DNA from: Acanthaster planci
Lineage: Eukaryota > Echinodermata > Asteroidea > Valvatida > Acanthasteridae
Assembly (NCBI RefSeq): GCF_001949145.1
Contig: NW_019091370.1
Span: 2,124,575-2,188,574 of the forward strand
Direction of reading: 5' to 3'
Length of the DNA stretch: 64,000 bases
Position numbers and translations under genes: made by a program. Position 1 is the stretch's first letter. Each line of letters begins with the position of its first letter. Of the stretch, positions 34,901 through 48,100 are shown piece by piece. The notes beneath the pieces were generated by a model. That model made no database searches and had not been told where the DNA came from. It saw only the letters and a list, made by a program, of their open reading frames with translations.

Positions 34901-35272
34901 ATTTGTGGAGAGTTCCTTCACAATCAGGCTCCAATGGTAAACTGTTTTAAAGAATACTTTTCTCGGGTAAATAGTCATTCTTAAATAGGTATCAAGAACA
35001 AATTTTTGATCTTGTAGTTAAGTTATTTAAACTTGTTCGGTTCTGCCCTCTGTCAATGCATATGTACTCCAGTTCTTGCTTGTGATGCTAACAGACCTTT
35101 GTGAAAAAAATTCTTGATTTACATTACCGCTTATAAGAGACTGTGATAATTGATGTCATTGATAATTCAACGGGTGACCACTTACCGATTTGGAGTTAAC
35201 ATCTGCTCCTCTGTCAGCCACCAGTCGTATCATTTCCTTCTTGCCATGTTTAGCTCCCCAGTGCACAGCAGT
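22694..35272 (-). CDS. Sosondowah (SOWAH) family ankyrin-repeat protein, 3' part of gene
   Basis: The ankyrin repeats read TAVHWGAKHGKKEMIRLV, GYTPLHIAAMHNKESIMQFL and ADVNIRDYSGRKARHYL. The last string closely resembles the DV(N/D)IRDYSGKK region typical of SOWAHA-D proteins, which I recall from family knowledge. A Ser/Pro/Arg-rich tail follows. The long form joins 35186-35272, 33701-33773, 32636-33031, 23416-23442 and 22694-22917: 807 nt, 268 residues plus stop, all phases consistent. A short form reads through to a stop at 32601. The first exon listed starts mid-repeat in phase 0, so upstream exons with the N-terminal SOWAH domain are missing. Ankyrin repeats mediate protein binding; the molecular role is not evident. 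Which of the four vertebrate paralogues is closest cannot be told. Confidence 0.8.
23416..23442 (-). CDS. 27-nt microexon of the SOWAH-like gene (long form)
   Basis: The acceptor is gttctttcccgttgcag and the donor GTAAGG. Exactly 27 nt in phase 1 to 1 encode MLTGTPPT between split codons. Phase fits both donors of the exon 9.2 kb upstream and the terminal exon downstream. No homology is available for so short a peptide, so support is from splice signals and phase only. Skipping it would also keep the frame. Confidence 0.65.
24134..24269. repeat. 17-bp minisatellite, 8 units
   Basis: Eight head-to-tail units of GACTTGCGAGGATTTGT fill the interval exactly. Variation is confined to four positions: G/A in TTGCRAGG, C/G in GASTTG, and T/C in GATTYGT. 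It is in the intron upstream of the 27-nt microexon's downstream transcript side, at higher coordinates than that exon. Confidence 0.92.
27240..27476. repeat. Dispersed G-rich repeat family B, copy 2
   Basis: It is related to 7466-7590. It ends in a C-run followed by CTGGATCTGCCTTTGA. A similar end, CTCTGGATCCGTCCTTGA, closes a G/C-run-containing segment at about 19835-20043, suggesting further relatives. Confidence 0.5.
30857..31090. repeat. Dispersed repeat family A, copy 2
   Basis: It is the longer copy of the repeat at 10929-11110. Its CAAGACC / CCAACACAAGA tract is expanded, which accounts for most of the extra length. Confidence 0.6.
32601..33031 (-). CDS. SOWAH-like exon, last ankyrin repeat and Ser/Pro/Arg tail (short-form end)
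   Basis: The acceptor is ggttcttgagcag. The exon enters in phase 1 and encodes HADVNIRDYSGRKARHYLK, then a basic, low-complexity tail with RRSKSERHPTPAAKS and LKRRNSKHATEIYLVD, ending TGA at 32603-32601. Two phase-1 donors lie inside it, AAC|GTAAGA at 32950 and ACA|GTAAGC at 32635, and either would join the 27-nt exon at 23442. The exon is locally GC- and CpG-rich compared with its surroundings. Confidence 0.88.
33701..33773 (-). CDS. SOWAH-like exon, second ankyrin repeat
   Basis: The acceptor is gggttggttgcag and the donor GTAAG, 73 nt, phase 0 to 1. It encodes GYTPLHIAAMHNKESIMQFL, then IQDY. GYTPLHIAA is a textbook ankyrin-repeat opening. Confidence 0.92.
33774..35185 (-). other. Intron of the SOWAH-like gene
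   Basis: It separates two ankyrin exons. The only structure noted is a 9-bp perfect inverted repeat, TGCCTAACT...AGTTAGGCA, at about 34789-34817, with a further GAGTTAGGCAAA about 35 bases on. Confidence 0.6.
35186..35272 (-). CDS. SOWAH-like exon, first visible ankyrin repeat
   Basis: The donor GTAAG lies at 35185-35181. The acceptor ctgaaaaactag is weak in pyrimidines but correctly placed. It has 29 codons, phase 0 to 0, reading TAVHWGAKHGKKEMIRLVAD and ending GADVNSKS. The start inside an ankyrin repeat shows that another coding exon lies at higher coordinates. Confidence 0.88.
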
Positions 35273-36219
35273 CTAGTTTTTCAGATTACAGAGAAATAGA
35301 AGACATAGAGTTTCAAGAGCATCAATGAAACTTTGTATCAGTTAAGTGCATGGACAGGGGTGCAAGGTAATGGGCGAAGGGGCTGTGCTGTGTTTGCACA
35401 AACGACACTACTGTTCATGCACAATGTTCCATTGGACATATATGCTCACGGAGAAGACAGTAGGCCTATTCACCAGCAACCATTGAATACATGAGCTGTC
35501 ATCGTGAACTAAGGGAACTTGATCATTTGTACTTGTGTGTATGTGAAGCATGAACCAGCCTTTCAATGCTTCCCATAAGTCAAAAATTAGGGTAGGGAGA
35601 ATAAAACCTCCTGTAACCTGCTCTAATGGCACGACAATTTATGCCAATTTGATGGCTCACAGGAGTTACACTACATGGTAGGATAGTGCAGTTGGATTTG
35701 AACCTGCCAGTTCAGACCTGCCATTCCAGAGTTCAAATACAATTTGAAGAAATACAAAAAGGAAGGGAAATAAGAACGGGCAGAGAGACTACGCAATAAG
35801 GCAATAATTAATTTATTCTGGTGCAATGGATGTGATAGAGTACATGTCCCAATTGCCACCTGCATTTTGTTCATGAGCATGCACTCTCTGGGCCTGTAAC
35901 GCTTTGCCCGGATATGGATCAGTGATCCCGCACTGGTTCACTGGCACCAGACCTCGGCGTTGGGATCACCAATCGAGATCCAGATCCATGTCAAATAAAC
36001 ATGTCCCTGATGGTGTCCACTCAGAGGTAACGTGATCTTTTGGAAGATTTCACGAGGAGAGGTCTCACCCATTGAAGTTTTGCAGCCCAACAAAATACAT
36101 AAAATAATCTTCGCTATTCTTATGAGAGAAGAGTTCAAATTCACACTCTCCTTGAACACGTATTAGACAAGAAGACTGAACCCACACTACACACAAACTG
36201 TAGATAAAAAAAAATGACT

Positions 36220-36280
36220 GAAGTGGGACTTGAACCTATGAACGCTAAATGTCTGTTCACAAACAGAGCTATCAATCTAT
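36220..36280 (-). repeat. tRNA-derived (SINE-like) segment
   Basis: On the minus strand TGATAGCTCTGTTTG resembles an A box, and GGTTCAAGTCCC is a B box. It is the third such segment within 600 bases, in alternating orientation. Confidence 0.45.
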
Positions 36281-36550
36281 AATGCACGGTTGGAAATCCT
36301 CAGTAGGTCAAGAACTACCTGTAGTGTGTACAACATTCCTGTGTCATGGGCCCAAATTCCACTTCATTCAATGTCCTCTCAACAAGGGATATACAAGAGT
36401 CCAGTTTCCTGTTTTATGGAATGCATGTACATAGCATGTGTGAAATTCCCTCAGCATTTGTGCCATAAAATTGTTCATAATACTGACAGCAAAGAGATTC
36501 ACACAAATGCGCTGCCCAACCGTAGCCCCAGCCCAGCTCTGGTTACCAAA

Positions 36551-36620
36551 GGGCTCATCTCAATAGGTAAAAACTGGTAGATTTTCCCAAGAGGTCACCG
36601 GTTCGAATCTCACTTGTCCA
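36551..36620 (+). repeat. tRNA-derived (SINE-like) segment
   Basis: GGGCTCATCTCAATAGGTAAAAA resembles an A-box region, and CCGGTTCGAATCTC gives a near-perfect B box about 50 bases on. The acceptor ends do not pair. Confidence 0.5.
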
Positions 36621-36733
36621 TTTTCTCTTGCAAATTATGCAGGAAAAAGATGCAAATTCAAGCTTGTGTGGAATGTAGGTTGAAGTCCATAAATGTTAAA
36701 GATACACCACAAACAAGTTGCTGGCCAAAAAGT

Positions 36734-36797
36734 GGACAGAAATAGGATTCGAACCTCCAACCTCAAGAACGCTGCACCAGCACTCTACCAAGTGTCC
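36734..36797 (-). repeat. tRNA-derived (SINE-like) segment
   Basis: On the minus strand it has an A-box-like TGGTAGAGTGCTGG and a B box GGTTCGAATCC with correct spacing, closed by GGACA/TGTCC. The arms do not form a clean cloverleaf, so a SINE head or tRNA relic is likelier than a working tRNA. Confidence 0.55.
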
Positions 36798-39700
36798 TTT
36801 AAAACCACAATCAGGCCTTGATCATTACCTCAGTAGGAGCAGAACCACTGGGTACTCCTAAGAAGTCACAGGTAACAAAAAGTTTAAATTTTTTGGCTGA
36901 TCCAGAACATGGATTGGCACCGTAAATGTTCAGCTGCGCTTCTCCAAACCAATCACACACATAAAAACAACAAACAGCAGGGAGTATACATTACAGACAG
37001 AAAAAGAGCCAGGCAGTGGCTTGCAGTTCAAAGGCTACAAATGGGGAGGGGGGGCTGAGACAAAACCCAAACTACAAACAGGACAATCAGTCACTGCCTA
37101 GGGGCTGTAAATATGTCTGGTCCAGTTCCTAATACAAGCCCCAATTTATGTTTCATAACATGCACCCACTTTATGTAAAAAACAATGAAAACACGATCTT
37201 CTTTGGGGGGAAGATAAACGTTTTGGGGGGAAAAAGGGACCACCTAGGGTCCGCCAATCTTTCCACTGCTGCATTTATTTTTCGAAGGTAATTGCCACCA
37301 CCGTGACATATTTATGTTACAGCAGACAGATCTAGTAGCCTATGTTTAGTAAACTCTGCAATTGACCTCTGACCTCAGTTTTGACTGATGTACTTTTGTT
37401 TCTGTTCTCCCTTTCCAGGTTCCACTCTGAGATAGGACAGAGGTTGTAGTTTTGAGTGTGGAGGTGACTGTACTTTATTTTTCGGTGGAAAGTTATTTGG
37501 AAAGAAAACACCCAGGAGTCATGTGGAAACATGTAAATCAAATATTGATGAACACGAGGGACCTTCTGCGCATATTAGCAATATTGCAACACTGCCTTTT
37601 TTCCCCAGCCAGAATTTTCTTTCATTTACAATGATGTATGAATATCTCCATTATGATTATGCAAATCCATGTTTGAAATATAGTGCACGCTTGTGACTGG
37701 CACTGCAGTGGCAACATTTGGGGAGGTAGCAAAACTGGTATCACCACATTTAAACGATCCTGGCACAATCCTGTGCAGATGATCTGACATGTGAATAACA
37801 ATTACCAACTGAACCTGAACAATTTCAGTTTGATCTTTGGGTTGATTTGTCATTCTCCAACTTCCAATACTATTATTATTAATGTGACTTGCTCTAGAAA
37901 AATGGGTAATAAGTCGCCAGATTCAAGTTGTGAGTTTTTGATAAGGCTGGATTCTGTACATCAAAGGCTACAATTTAATATTTGAATGACCCCCGTAGTG
38001 CGCTGCATTCTGGAGATATATAGACATCTGTATATCCACATTTTCGGATTCAATAAAAGCACTTTTTGAGAAAAAGCTCTTGAAGTGTAGCGCTTGGAAA
38101 CACACGAAACTCTCCAAATAGAACAGGCCATTACGTGTTTTGGCATTGCCCGACTCATAACCCTTTTTTGCAGAGCTGGTCACAGATTATTTTTATTCGA
38201 CCATCACAAGAACAAAGCATTACAAAATTGAGCAAAAAGTACAATAAACACCCCCTCCCAAAAAAGAGATAAAAAGTAAGCAGTAGCAGGGATCATGGAC
38301 GAAAATCCCAATACATGACAAGACACATATACAACTGTAAAGTGACAAAATGCCATCCTTAATAAGCAGCAGGCTATTCCCGGAAACAGTAGAAATAATT
38401 CTGAGTCTGAACCTTTGCATGGAGAGATTTCCTGAAATGTTTAGCTAATGACATAATTTAAAAACCAAAAAATATTTGACGGCTCAATAGACCTATAAAT
38501 AACAGGAACAAAATTCATGGATTTATTGTCGCTGTCTTAAGACGTTCATGTTTTCTTTTTACCTTTGACCCTCTGCGCAAAATTAGTTAGGCTTACACGA
38601 TTTGCGAACATTATCTGCATAGATTCCATAACTGCAGTTCTGTTATAAATGAGTATCAATTCCCTCCAACTTGTTACGGGGTTTTTGACTTTCAGATGGC
38701 ACTGTCATTGTGAAAAGTGCCTCCTCTATTGGTTGAATTCTTCTGATGACATGCATATGCAAAAAGAAAAGGAAAAATGAGGGAACTTTTGGATCAAGAC
38801 CGAGGTTCTTGGAGCTGCTTGGCCAGAATGTTGCTTAGCGTAAGTCAAGTTGAAAACCACTCAGGAGGCAGCCTACAACGCATGTCCTTTGCATTGGTGA
38901 CCTGCTGTTTTACTAAGGATACACTCTCTATGCTCAGCAGATCCGTCTGTGATTAGGAGCTGGAATCAGCCTAATGTAATCGTGCTCACCGAATATCAAC
39001 AAGAACTGTCTTATTAGCTCCGGGTAAGTTGCCATGTTCCAGTTTGGTGGGGGCTAGGGTGGGGATGTCGCCAGATAATTTGTCAGAAGACGGACAACCA
39101 CGCCGACCAACTTGTCTTCCCACCACTTTCAACAAAAACAAAAACATATCTGACTCAAACATACCTACATGTTATTGATGTTAGGTCTCCTTCCCCCAAT
39201 GCACTGCATCCCCCCCCCCCCCGACAGATTTATAGCCAGCTCAAACAACACAGCCGGGCAGTTGGGGGAGTGTGCACGCTTGACAAACTGCATTTTAATA
39301 CAATCCATGTGTATTTGTGTTACATTTGTCATTCCACATTTCCCAGTTGAAATAAACAGCCGCGGCAAAACTCTGCACTGGAGACAGCATGTTACTGAGA
39401 ATGGGCTCATCAAAACAAAACACAAGCAAATAAACATGCAGTGGGTCCAAATTCCAAGAGAGTAAATGGAGCCGCAGATTTTAAATGCTCCGACCTCTTT
39501 GATTTACTTTCAGATTTTTTTTTTTTAAACCCGATCCCAGTGGATCTCATGACAGGAGGGACAATCCTTCTCAACTTCTCTACTGTCTTATTTTATGTGC
39601 ATTTGGATGGACTGAGCAGGTTGAACACAAAACTCACATTTAAAATATGCGCCCTGAGCCTTTGACCAGCATAACAACCGTCACATCACATGTTTAACTT

Positions 39701-42700
39701 CCATAGTGTAGACATTTCTTGTTTTCGTGCATTGATGAAAACTCTGTGATACTACTCAATATTTCTTTTGAAATGGGAACTTGATTTTAAGCTGGATTGA
39801 AAAGAAAAGTTACCTTGACTGTTGCCTCTTCCTTTTACAACCGATAACCCTCATCCCAAAATGCCTAATAACCTCTTTTTCAGAGAAGGGGAACCATCCT
39901 GTGGATGTGGGTCCGCAGAAAGTCTTCCTGCCTACGCTCCGTGGGCATCTTTTATTCTTGAGTTCACACTAGGAATGTAAGGTTGGCATCTCTGATCTTG
40001 ATATACAAAGTATTGACTGGATAGTGTATGCAGACCAAGGACTAGACACCGTTGGGTGCCAGCTTTGCAGGCCAGACTAGGTCTGTTCAAATAAAACTTG
40101 TCTACATCTTAAACCAGTGAATTACTTATTATCACTTGATACTTCTCAGAAACATGGAAAACCACAGCAATGAAAGTCAAGGCAGCCATCTTTGGAGGCC
40201 CAAAAATCCAACAATGGAGGCATCATTTGTCATCTTTAACATGAGCACACACTATCCGATCAGTATATACAGACCAGTGCAAAAATCTGAAGAAGGGTTG
40301 ACCTCGCTGGGCGAACCTATCCCCTCCAGATTTCAAAAAGTGTTGCCACGAGTCCAAACTTGAGTCATGATATCATAACAAGAAAGGGACCAAATCAAGA
40401 AACAATTATACAGTAAATCAGCTCATCAATTATAGTGTAGGTGTGATTTACCTTCCAAAAGCAGTTGTCCTTCATTTTTCAGGTTGAATCAATGCCAATC
40501 TACCATTTTCAAGTTTGTTTTTCTGGTCTGAAATTTCAAAGATCTCCAACCGCTCTTTCCAACTGTATAGATAACTTAAGTCCTTTTTCTTCACAGAGCT
40601 GATAACAGTAAAACAACCTCCAAACAGAACATTTGCAATGCAGTAAAAGAAGTCCTTGCAAACCTTACAATGCATTATTATACGTTAAGGCACATTTTTC
40701 AAGAAAAAACCTGGATGCTGCCCTCAAGTGTCCTAACTTGCACTAGGGAAGTAATCTGCCAGACTATATGTTCTCTTGTAATGTTGGGAGGGTGTTGGGG
40801 AGGGGATATGCCATCATCACACACAATCTAAGCAGCTCCTCCACCAAACTTTACACCCACTCATCCATCCTTTCCTCAGCCCTACAAACACTTTACCATG
40901 AGGTAGCTGACTGGCTTCAGGCTGCTGTCTTGTAATGACACAGGTATCACATGTTTATTACACTTGTAGCTGGAGTACCATGTACACACAGTCATAAATC
41001 TTCTTCCTGATACCAACTATTTTTGGTCTTGACAGCAGGCTACGGGTATGTTCTTAAACCTCGCACAAAGGAGATGGAGATGAAGAAGAATTTGGATTTA
41101 AAGAGTCCACAATATCAATTTGTTTCTTTTTATACAATTCGACATTCCTATTTCTATAGAAACTATTCCAAATCCCTTTTGGGTCGAGTGTATTGAAAAG
41201 TAGACAATTTCTTGTTCTGTAGTTGTGGGGATAAACACACGGTGTTTCACCTATTTTGTGGGGACCAAAAAAATTGCGGGGGCTCAGAACTGTCCTCACG
41301 ACTCCGTCCTAATTTGCATGACAAAGAGACTGTCCCAATTAACCTGGTGAAGGCCTACCCACATTCTTTAACATTCACAATTGTCCATGCTTTTTCTGAA
41401 CAATTGAGGATGCTACTGCTGTGGTGTCAATCAGGGAAGACGCTGTTCATATTAGGTTTTTCTATTACAATTATGAAACAATTTCACTGAAAAGGGTCGT
41501 TAATTAATTGCCAGCACTTTAACACAAAATATTGAACCAAACCCTCCCTCCAAAACAAAACTTAAGCCAGCATGCAACATATGAAATATTCCAGCATTTT
41601 GATTACAAATTAATGTAATATGGAGGTTCTCTTCCCAAGATGGCACTGGAGTTTTGCTTATGAATGTGGAAATATTGTTAGCCTAAAACCAAAAAGGCAA
41701 CACAGTGCCTTCAATGATATTAAACAAAAATTGAAAAAAGGTCCACTCCCAATGACTGTAATAAGAAATTGTATTGTATAGACCAACTTTAAGGTTTACA
41801 TGGCAAACTTGGAGGCAGAGATGCAAAGTAGCGTGCAGTAACACCATACAGGAAATATTTCTTTGGTGAGTGAGTCAGGTTCTAACAAAAAGAGCAATGG
41901 ACTTGACCCTTCGAACAGTTGTGGTGTCTGTTGTCAGGAGACTGATCTGCCAATCAGCAGGGCAGGCAGAACATAATGTTTACTGGTTCTTTTGACAACC
42001 TCAACTTCTCAAGAAAGAGATATCTCCTACATGGCTTGCTTTTGAGGTTTGTTTCAAGTTTATTTGGTGAAGGTATCTCCCCTGTGACACTGGAACAACT
42101 CTAAAGGTACCTCACCAAAGAAGCCGACAGCTAAATATAACAGTGAAGATGTAGCATTTTTCAATTTTTTTTTTCACAAGACACTTTGGAAGACAAAACA
42201 ACTCCGAAGGCCAAATTTATAACAGGAATGGTTTCTGTCAAGTTCAAAAGATCCACCACAAGTATGCATGCGGACATCTGGCTGACGAAAATACATGTAA
42301 TTGAAAGTCTCAGGAGATGTGAAAATGCTCAAATACCAGGCAGAACCATGTCTGGCAAGAGGCACTGAAACCTGAGCAACGAACTGCTGCACATCATTTC
42401 AGACATGTAAAAACTTGGCCTTACTGCTGGGCAGTGGAGACACACAGGCGAAGCATCCCTCTCAGGAGACCCATAATAAATCATACACCGTGTGACAATG
42501 AACAACAGCTTATGCATATCACAAGTCACACTATGGACTAGCAACCCCCCTTCCAACAAGGCAACAAAACTGTAGGAGCTGTAAAAAGTTGTGAAGGCAA
42601 TAACATCAGACAAGTATGGAACAACTGAGGTCTCTGAATTTATAACCACCGCCTGCCTTGGAACTTTTAAAACCACATTGAGTGGCAGCATATAAGAATA

Positions 42701-45030
42701 ACAATCCTCCTCACAGTGCTATCGACTGTACTTGCTGAACGTTGATTTTTTTATCTTTTTCAATTCAGGGGAAGTACATATGCCAGTCCTCTTTGGAGAA
42801 ATGAGGTGTTAATGTGTCAAGCAGATTAAATATGCTGTTAGCAATGAAGTTGCACATTTTCAACAATCTTCTTTGATCAACCATCTTTGATGTCAGGCCA
42901 TGTCTAAAATAGTCACTCTTGCCTATGGCTATGGCTGATCACGACGCCATGTAAACCAAAGCTGCAGACACAAAATAGCTGTTAAGGACACCAGTGGACA
43001 TCAACGACTGCAAAGGACCATGGGAGACTGTGATGTAACATTCACGTACATGTTCTTAGGGAGGGGCGATGGCTCCCATCCAAGCTGGGGATGATTATTT
43101 GTGAGTGTGGCAGCAATGCATTTCATGCAGCAGCTCTTGATAACGTCGCTGAACCCTACCGCAGAATGTCATGAGAGAGAAAAGAGTGATAACATAACAT
43201 TCAGGCACTGTGGACTGATTTTGAATAGATTGCATGTCACTTGTCGCCCCGGGCTGAAGTCAGACGTTGGGAGATAGGAAACCAAGTGTTTCCTATAGAA
43301 TTGAGCCATGCATCTTCCTTGGGCATTCAGACACTCTCAACCATTCCAAAGTCAATCAATTATTCCGAGACACGCCAATCGATCAAAGTAATCTGAGCAA
43401 CATTCTATCAATTATGCAGGGGGCAAAACTACAGGAAAGTAAAGTTTTATTGGCCTAATTAACGGATCAAATGAAAAAAAAACAAAACATAAAGACAGCT
43501 TTCTTCTGACCCTGAACTATTTAAAGCTAGTAGTCAGAATTTAGTTGGTGTCTCACCAAAAGTTGCTCAGAAACAGAACAGCAGGTGACCCAGTTGACAC
43601 GTTTCACAGGCGGTAAAATTAGACAATAAAACCTACCGACAATATCCCTAAGCAAGCATACTACATACATCTGGGAAATAGAAAGTGCATCAAGGAAATA
43701 CCAAGCACCACAAGACTTGACAATTTTAAGGAGGTTATGAGGAAAAGAATTCATTTAAAACAAAACAAAAATCCTCATCAATCCATTCCAGATGCTTCAA
43801 CCCAGAGTATAACTGACCAATTAAAACACTCCTCATAAAGAGCAGAACAACTGACCGGACCATCACCTTGAAAGAAACAAGATGACTTAAGGGAAACCAA
43901 ATCACTGAAGTACTGTCAGAGCTTGCCAGCACATCAAAGCAGCTTCCTGCTGTGATGACATCTGGCATGGAACCATCACAGCTTCAATACTTCTTCACCA
44001 TCCACATTTTTTGTGTGAATTAGAGCAGGCTCCACCGAAACCAGAACCAGGAGCACTAGGGCTGGGTGTTGAAAGGTAGTTTGGGAACTGGGTACCCACC
44101 AAAATCATGACATTCAAACATCAAGGTACCTAGGGAGATTTTAAAAAGTTCTAAAAAAAAAAAGAAAAAGAAAAGAGAAATCATGAAGGAACATCCACCA
44201 CTGCCATGCTGCTGAAGTCTGTGGGCATGTCTCAAATGTCTGAAGACCAAATGTCGAGTGGCAAATGGAAGACAGTAACAATAGAATTGGTTCTCAAACT
44301 CACAGACAAGTTCAAGTGTTGATCATGTCAACAAATTGTTACTTGGGCTTTTCAAAGAAAGTTCCAGGTGAATGGAGCTGAGAAAACCACACAGGGTGCA
44401 TGACACTAAGGCCAGTTCTTTGGGAGCCCAGTTCTGATCGGCACAAATATCCTGTGAAATATTAAAAGCAGGGCAAAGGGAGATTCTAGTGATTCATTAG
44501 GGAAATGAGGTTTAAGATGAAAGGAGGTGGGGTCAGCCTTCTCTGCCACAAGCCACTAACGAGAGGAGCACACTGTACTCATATGTACACTACGATTCTA
44601 GTCCACGTCTGGTCTGACTGTGGTGTGCCATTACTTTACTAGAATAGTGGCAAACAAATCTTTGGTGCATGGGCTAAGTGAACAAGTTCATGGGAACGGT
44701 TTTATGTCTCCTCGGTGCCAGAGAAACTTACCACATGAAACTTGTTGGTGCAAAAACATTACTTTGATGTCTCTTCCAAAGTTCTACCAATCAAAATAAG
44801 GGAAACACACTTAACAAAGGATCACCAGATATCAATTAATTTTGATTTCTAACAATGGGCTGATACTGTCCAGCCCTTTCTTCAGCATTCTATCAAGGTA
44901 CAAATCCATTTTTTTTTCTAAAAGGGTCTTTATTCACAATAATCAAACAAGAAAAAGACACATCTGACCTAGTTTCCTTTTTCTCTTTAAAAAAAGAAAA
45001 AAATATTGCATCACAAAGCCCATTGACTGC

Positions 45031-45107
45031 CTTCAATCAAACCCCTTAGCCGGGTGTGATTTACACCACTCAGCTCCAAGGCCATATCCCTCTCAGCACT
45101 CTACCAA
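45031..45107 (-). repeat. Degenerate tRNA-like segment
   Basis: The minus strand reads TTGGTAGAGTGCTGAGAGG, like the A-box side of the 36.7-kb segment. The B-box side (GGGGTTTGATTG) is decayed. Confidence 0.3.
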
Positions 45108-48100
45108 AACTGTTGATCTCTTTCGCTGACCCAGCTCAAGTACTTGGTGTTTGGGGCCGGCCTGTCAGGCGACCCCCCCTCCGACACCGAGACTCCAGAC
45201 TTGTTCACAACTCCTCAGGAAAATAAACTTTGTGACATACATTCCCAAACAGTCGGAGCACTGTACTTTTCTTTTCTCTCTGTCTTTCTGCTCTGCCACC
45301 TCCCCCCCCACATGCTGCAAGGACAAATTGTGCACTTTTATTTTTGTGTTCGGAAAGAAACACTCTCCGAAACTGACAAAGCAATTAGTTGGAGTGATTT
45401 GTTCTACAATCACACAAAGCAGTAAATTTTGCTGAAGTTCCTTGAGATATAAAAAGCCAACAAACACAAAACCAATTTGAATGAAAAATTTTCAACCAAA
45501 CCAATGAAATACGCCACAAAATATTGTAGGAATCAAAATATTTAGAGTTAAAAATTGTAGTTATGGGCAGAGTCTTTCATTTGGCTACATAGAAAAACAT
45601 TAAATTCAAGTTCATCCCTGACAGACAAATTTCTAATCCTTTTGTGCAAAAATCTTCATTTCCATAATGTCCAAATGGCCCTCCCACTAAAATGATACAG
45701 CGCCCTCTACAGTCCAACCAGCTCTCATCCCTTTCCTGTTTCTGATTTGTGTGTAGGTGTGTAGCATTCAAAGCAATCTGGATAAACTTGGAATAGTACA
45801 GGAAACTGTAATGGAGGAAATGAAAGGAGAATTTTCCACAACCAAATATTACCTGACACCAGAATTGAAAAAAGTCAACCTTCCGAGTGATTAACTTCAT
45901 ATGGCCATAGAGTACATGTAGCTGTCAACAGTGTTGGACCTTCAAAACAAAAATACACCTACTGAGAAAAAAAGAACTATGGAGACCCTTGGAACAGCTT
46001 CAGAAGCACAAAATTCAATTCCAGATGGAACTGTAATCGGCAACCATGGACCATCTCCCAGATATATCTTCAACCCACACCAGCGGATCAAGCATGCTCA
46101 TGTCCCTAAGCAAGATATTGTACTAACACTGCTGAAGTCTACTCAGAAAACCAAGGACCAAATGGAGCAGGTCTTTTTAGATGCACATGGCCTGCCTTAC
46201 TTTATTAGTTACTAGCAGCAAAGCATATATCTAGAAATATTTTCAATTTCCCTAACAACTACCAAGACCAACAACTACCAACTAGTACTGCCAAACACTA
46301 CTTGGAAGGATAGTATGTTTTTTAAAACTCAAACCACAGACCATATAAAATTTATGGCTGACCTCCAGACTGGAAAAGCCAGGACAGCATAACTACTTCT
46401 GGTCAAGACAAGTCTTTCATGGCCTCTCCCTTCTCCTTAGATTGGTCATAACTTGTAAAACAAGCATTGCACAGTGTACAGATGATTAACAATGACAAGG
46501 TGGCTAGACTAGGGCTAATGAGCATTGATAGGTTCCATGTCCAGCACAGGTGATTTAGTTAATTAATGGTCTGGCAGGTTGACTTTAAGAGAGGAAAAAT
46601 GCTGCTGACCAGTTACTAGCTGGCTGGACAAGGAAAGCCCAACCTTTTACAGTTATGACACAGCAGAAAGTGGACACATCAGTCATTTCTGTGAGCAAAA
46701 GGATTTCATGCTCCACTACATTAGGGGTCATCCAAAGTTTTCAACATTTTCACAGTAGTAACAAAGAATACCATTTTCAGTGCCCCCTCCCCCAAATAAG
46801 TACTTATCAACATTTTTCTATCAGAATCCTGATGAAATATCGAAATATATTATCCCCTAAAGCACTGTACTCTTGGAAAGTGCCCATTAATAAACATACA
46901 GATATGCATTTTTGAAAGCCTTCATGTTTTAAAAATAAAAAGGTTCAATATGGAAAAAAACTGTTCAGACACATAACTGATAAAGAAGTTTTTCTCATTG
47001 ATGATACTAGGACAAAATTATGTGGGTAAAAAAATAGATACCGCATTGGGAACAATGCGCCACGATGTCAAAGATTATTTAGTACGTGTACATGTACTGT
47101 ACTGTTGCGTATAGCCCTGTGTACTTGGGCTCATGGGCTGCGCTCCATGTACATTGTCACACCGGCCAACATCTGAAATCCCAAAACTTTATACTGAAAA
47201 TTCAACAGTTTTTCACAAAATAAGTATGTTCTTCCTACCTCCATGGTTTGATTAACTCTGGATTGGGTGAATACTTCTTCACACATAAAAAAAATCATGC
47301 GAGAAATCCATTATCGAGGTTTGTGGAGTGAGTTGGCCCTTTTCCAACCTGATTTGACCACATTTTCAAAATTTGAATTTTTAATACAAAGAATGCACGT
47401 CCCATGTCCAGGCTTTTGGATTTTCCGGATAAAGGTGGATTTGAGTTGCCTGCCCGTGTATGGTGTATTCCATCCACTTCCATTTCCGCAGATCTGCAAA
47501 GTGAGGATCTATCTTGTCAAAGTTTGAATCCAAGTCAGAACTCCTTTGGATAATTTATACACTTTGTGTTGCACTGACTTTTTGCTCAGTTTATATCCAA
47601 AACCTATTTGAAGTCTCCATGAAATCTTGTACAAAACAATGCATGTAGAGCATGTAAAATCCGAATGATAATGCACAAAAAAAAAACTTTGCCCCACACT
47701 AGTTGTCATGAAGCCCTCTATCGGAGAAAGTGAAAAGTTACTAACCTTCTTTCAAGCCACTAATTTATGGTGAACTGCATGCTACCATGCATTACAGTAG
47801 AGAGTGTTAGTCACCACTTCCGCTGATGCAGGAATGGCTGAAAGGAGTCCCACCGACACATACATGAATATTTATATTTCATGGACAGCCAATCACAGCA
47901 AAACGATCGCTTGCTTCCAGAATGCTATTTACATACAAGGTCTGCGCTTCGAGTTGCACTGAAAAATGCCCACACCGATTAGCCATTCGCATGTAAGCAC
48001 ACACACATATCAATGCAGTGTGTACCGCGGGCCGCACCACGGCTGGTAGGCCTACAGTACAAAGTACATGTACATGCACGAAGCATGCGAACCTTGTGGA

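Noticed and set aside
39210-39222. 13-base C run (and a 12-base G run at 54739-54750)
   Set aside because: Simple homopolymers. They may be G-quadruplex-prone or assembly-sensitive, but there is no supporting structure around them.
45931-46215. 94-codon plus-strand frame with a protein-like look
   Set aside because: No flanking splice signals in frame, no recognisable domain, and nothing adjacent to join it to. Frames of this length are expected by chance in 64 kb.
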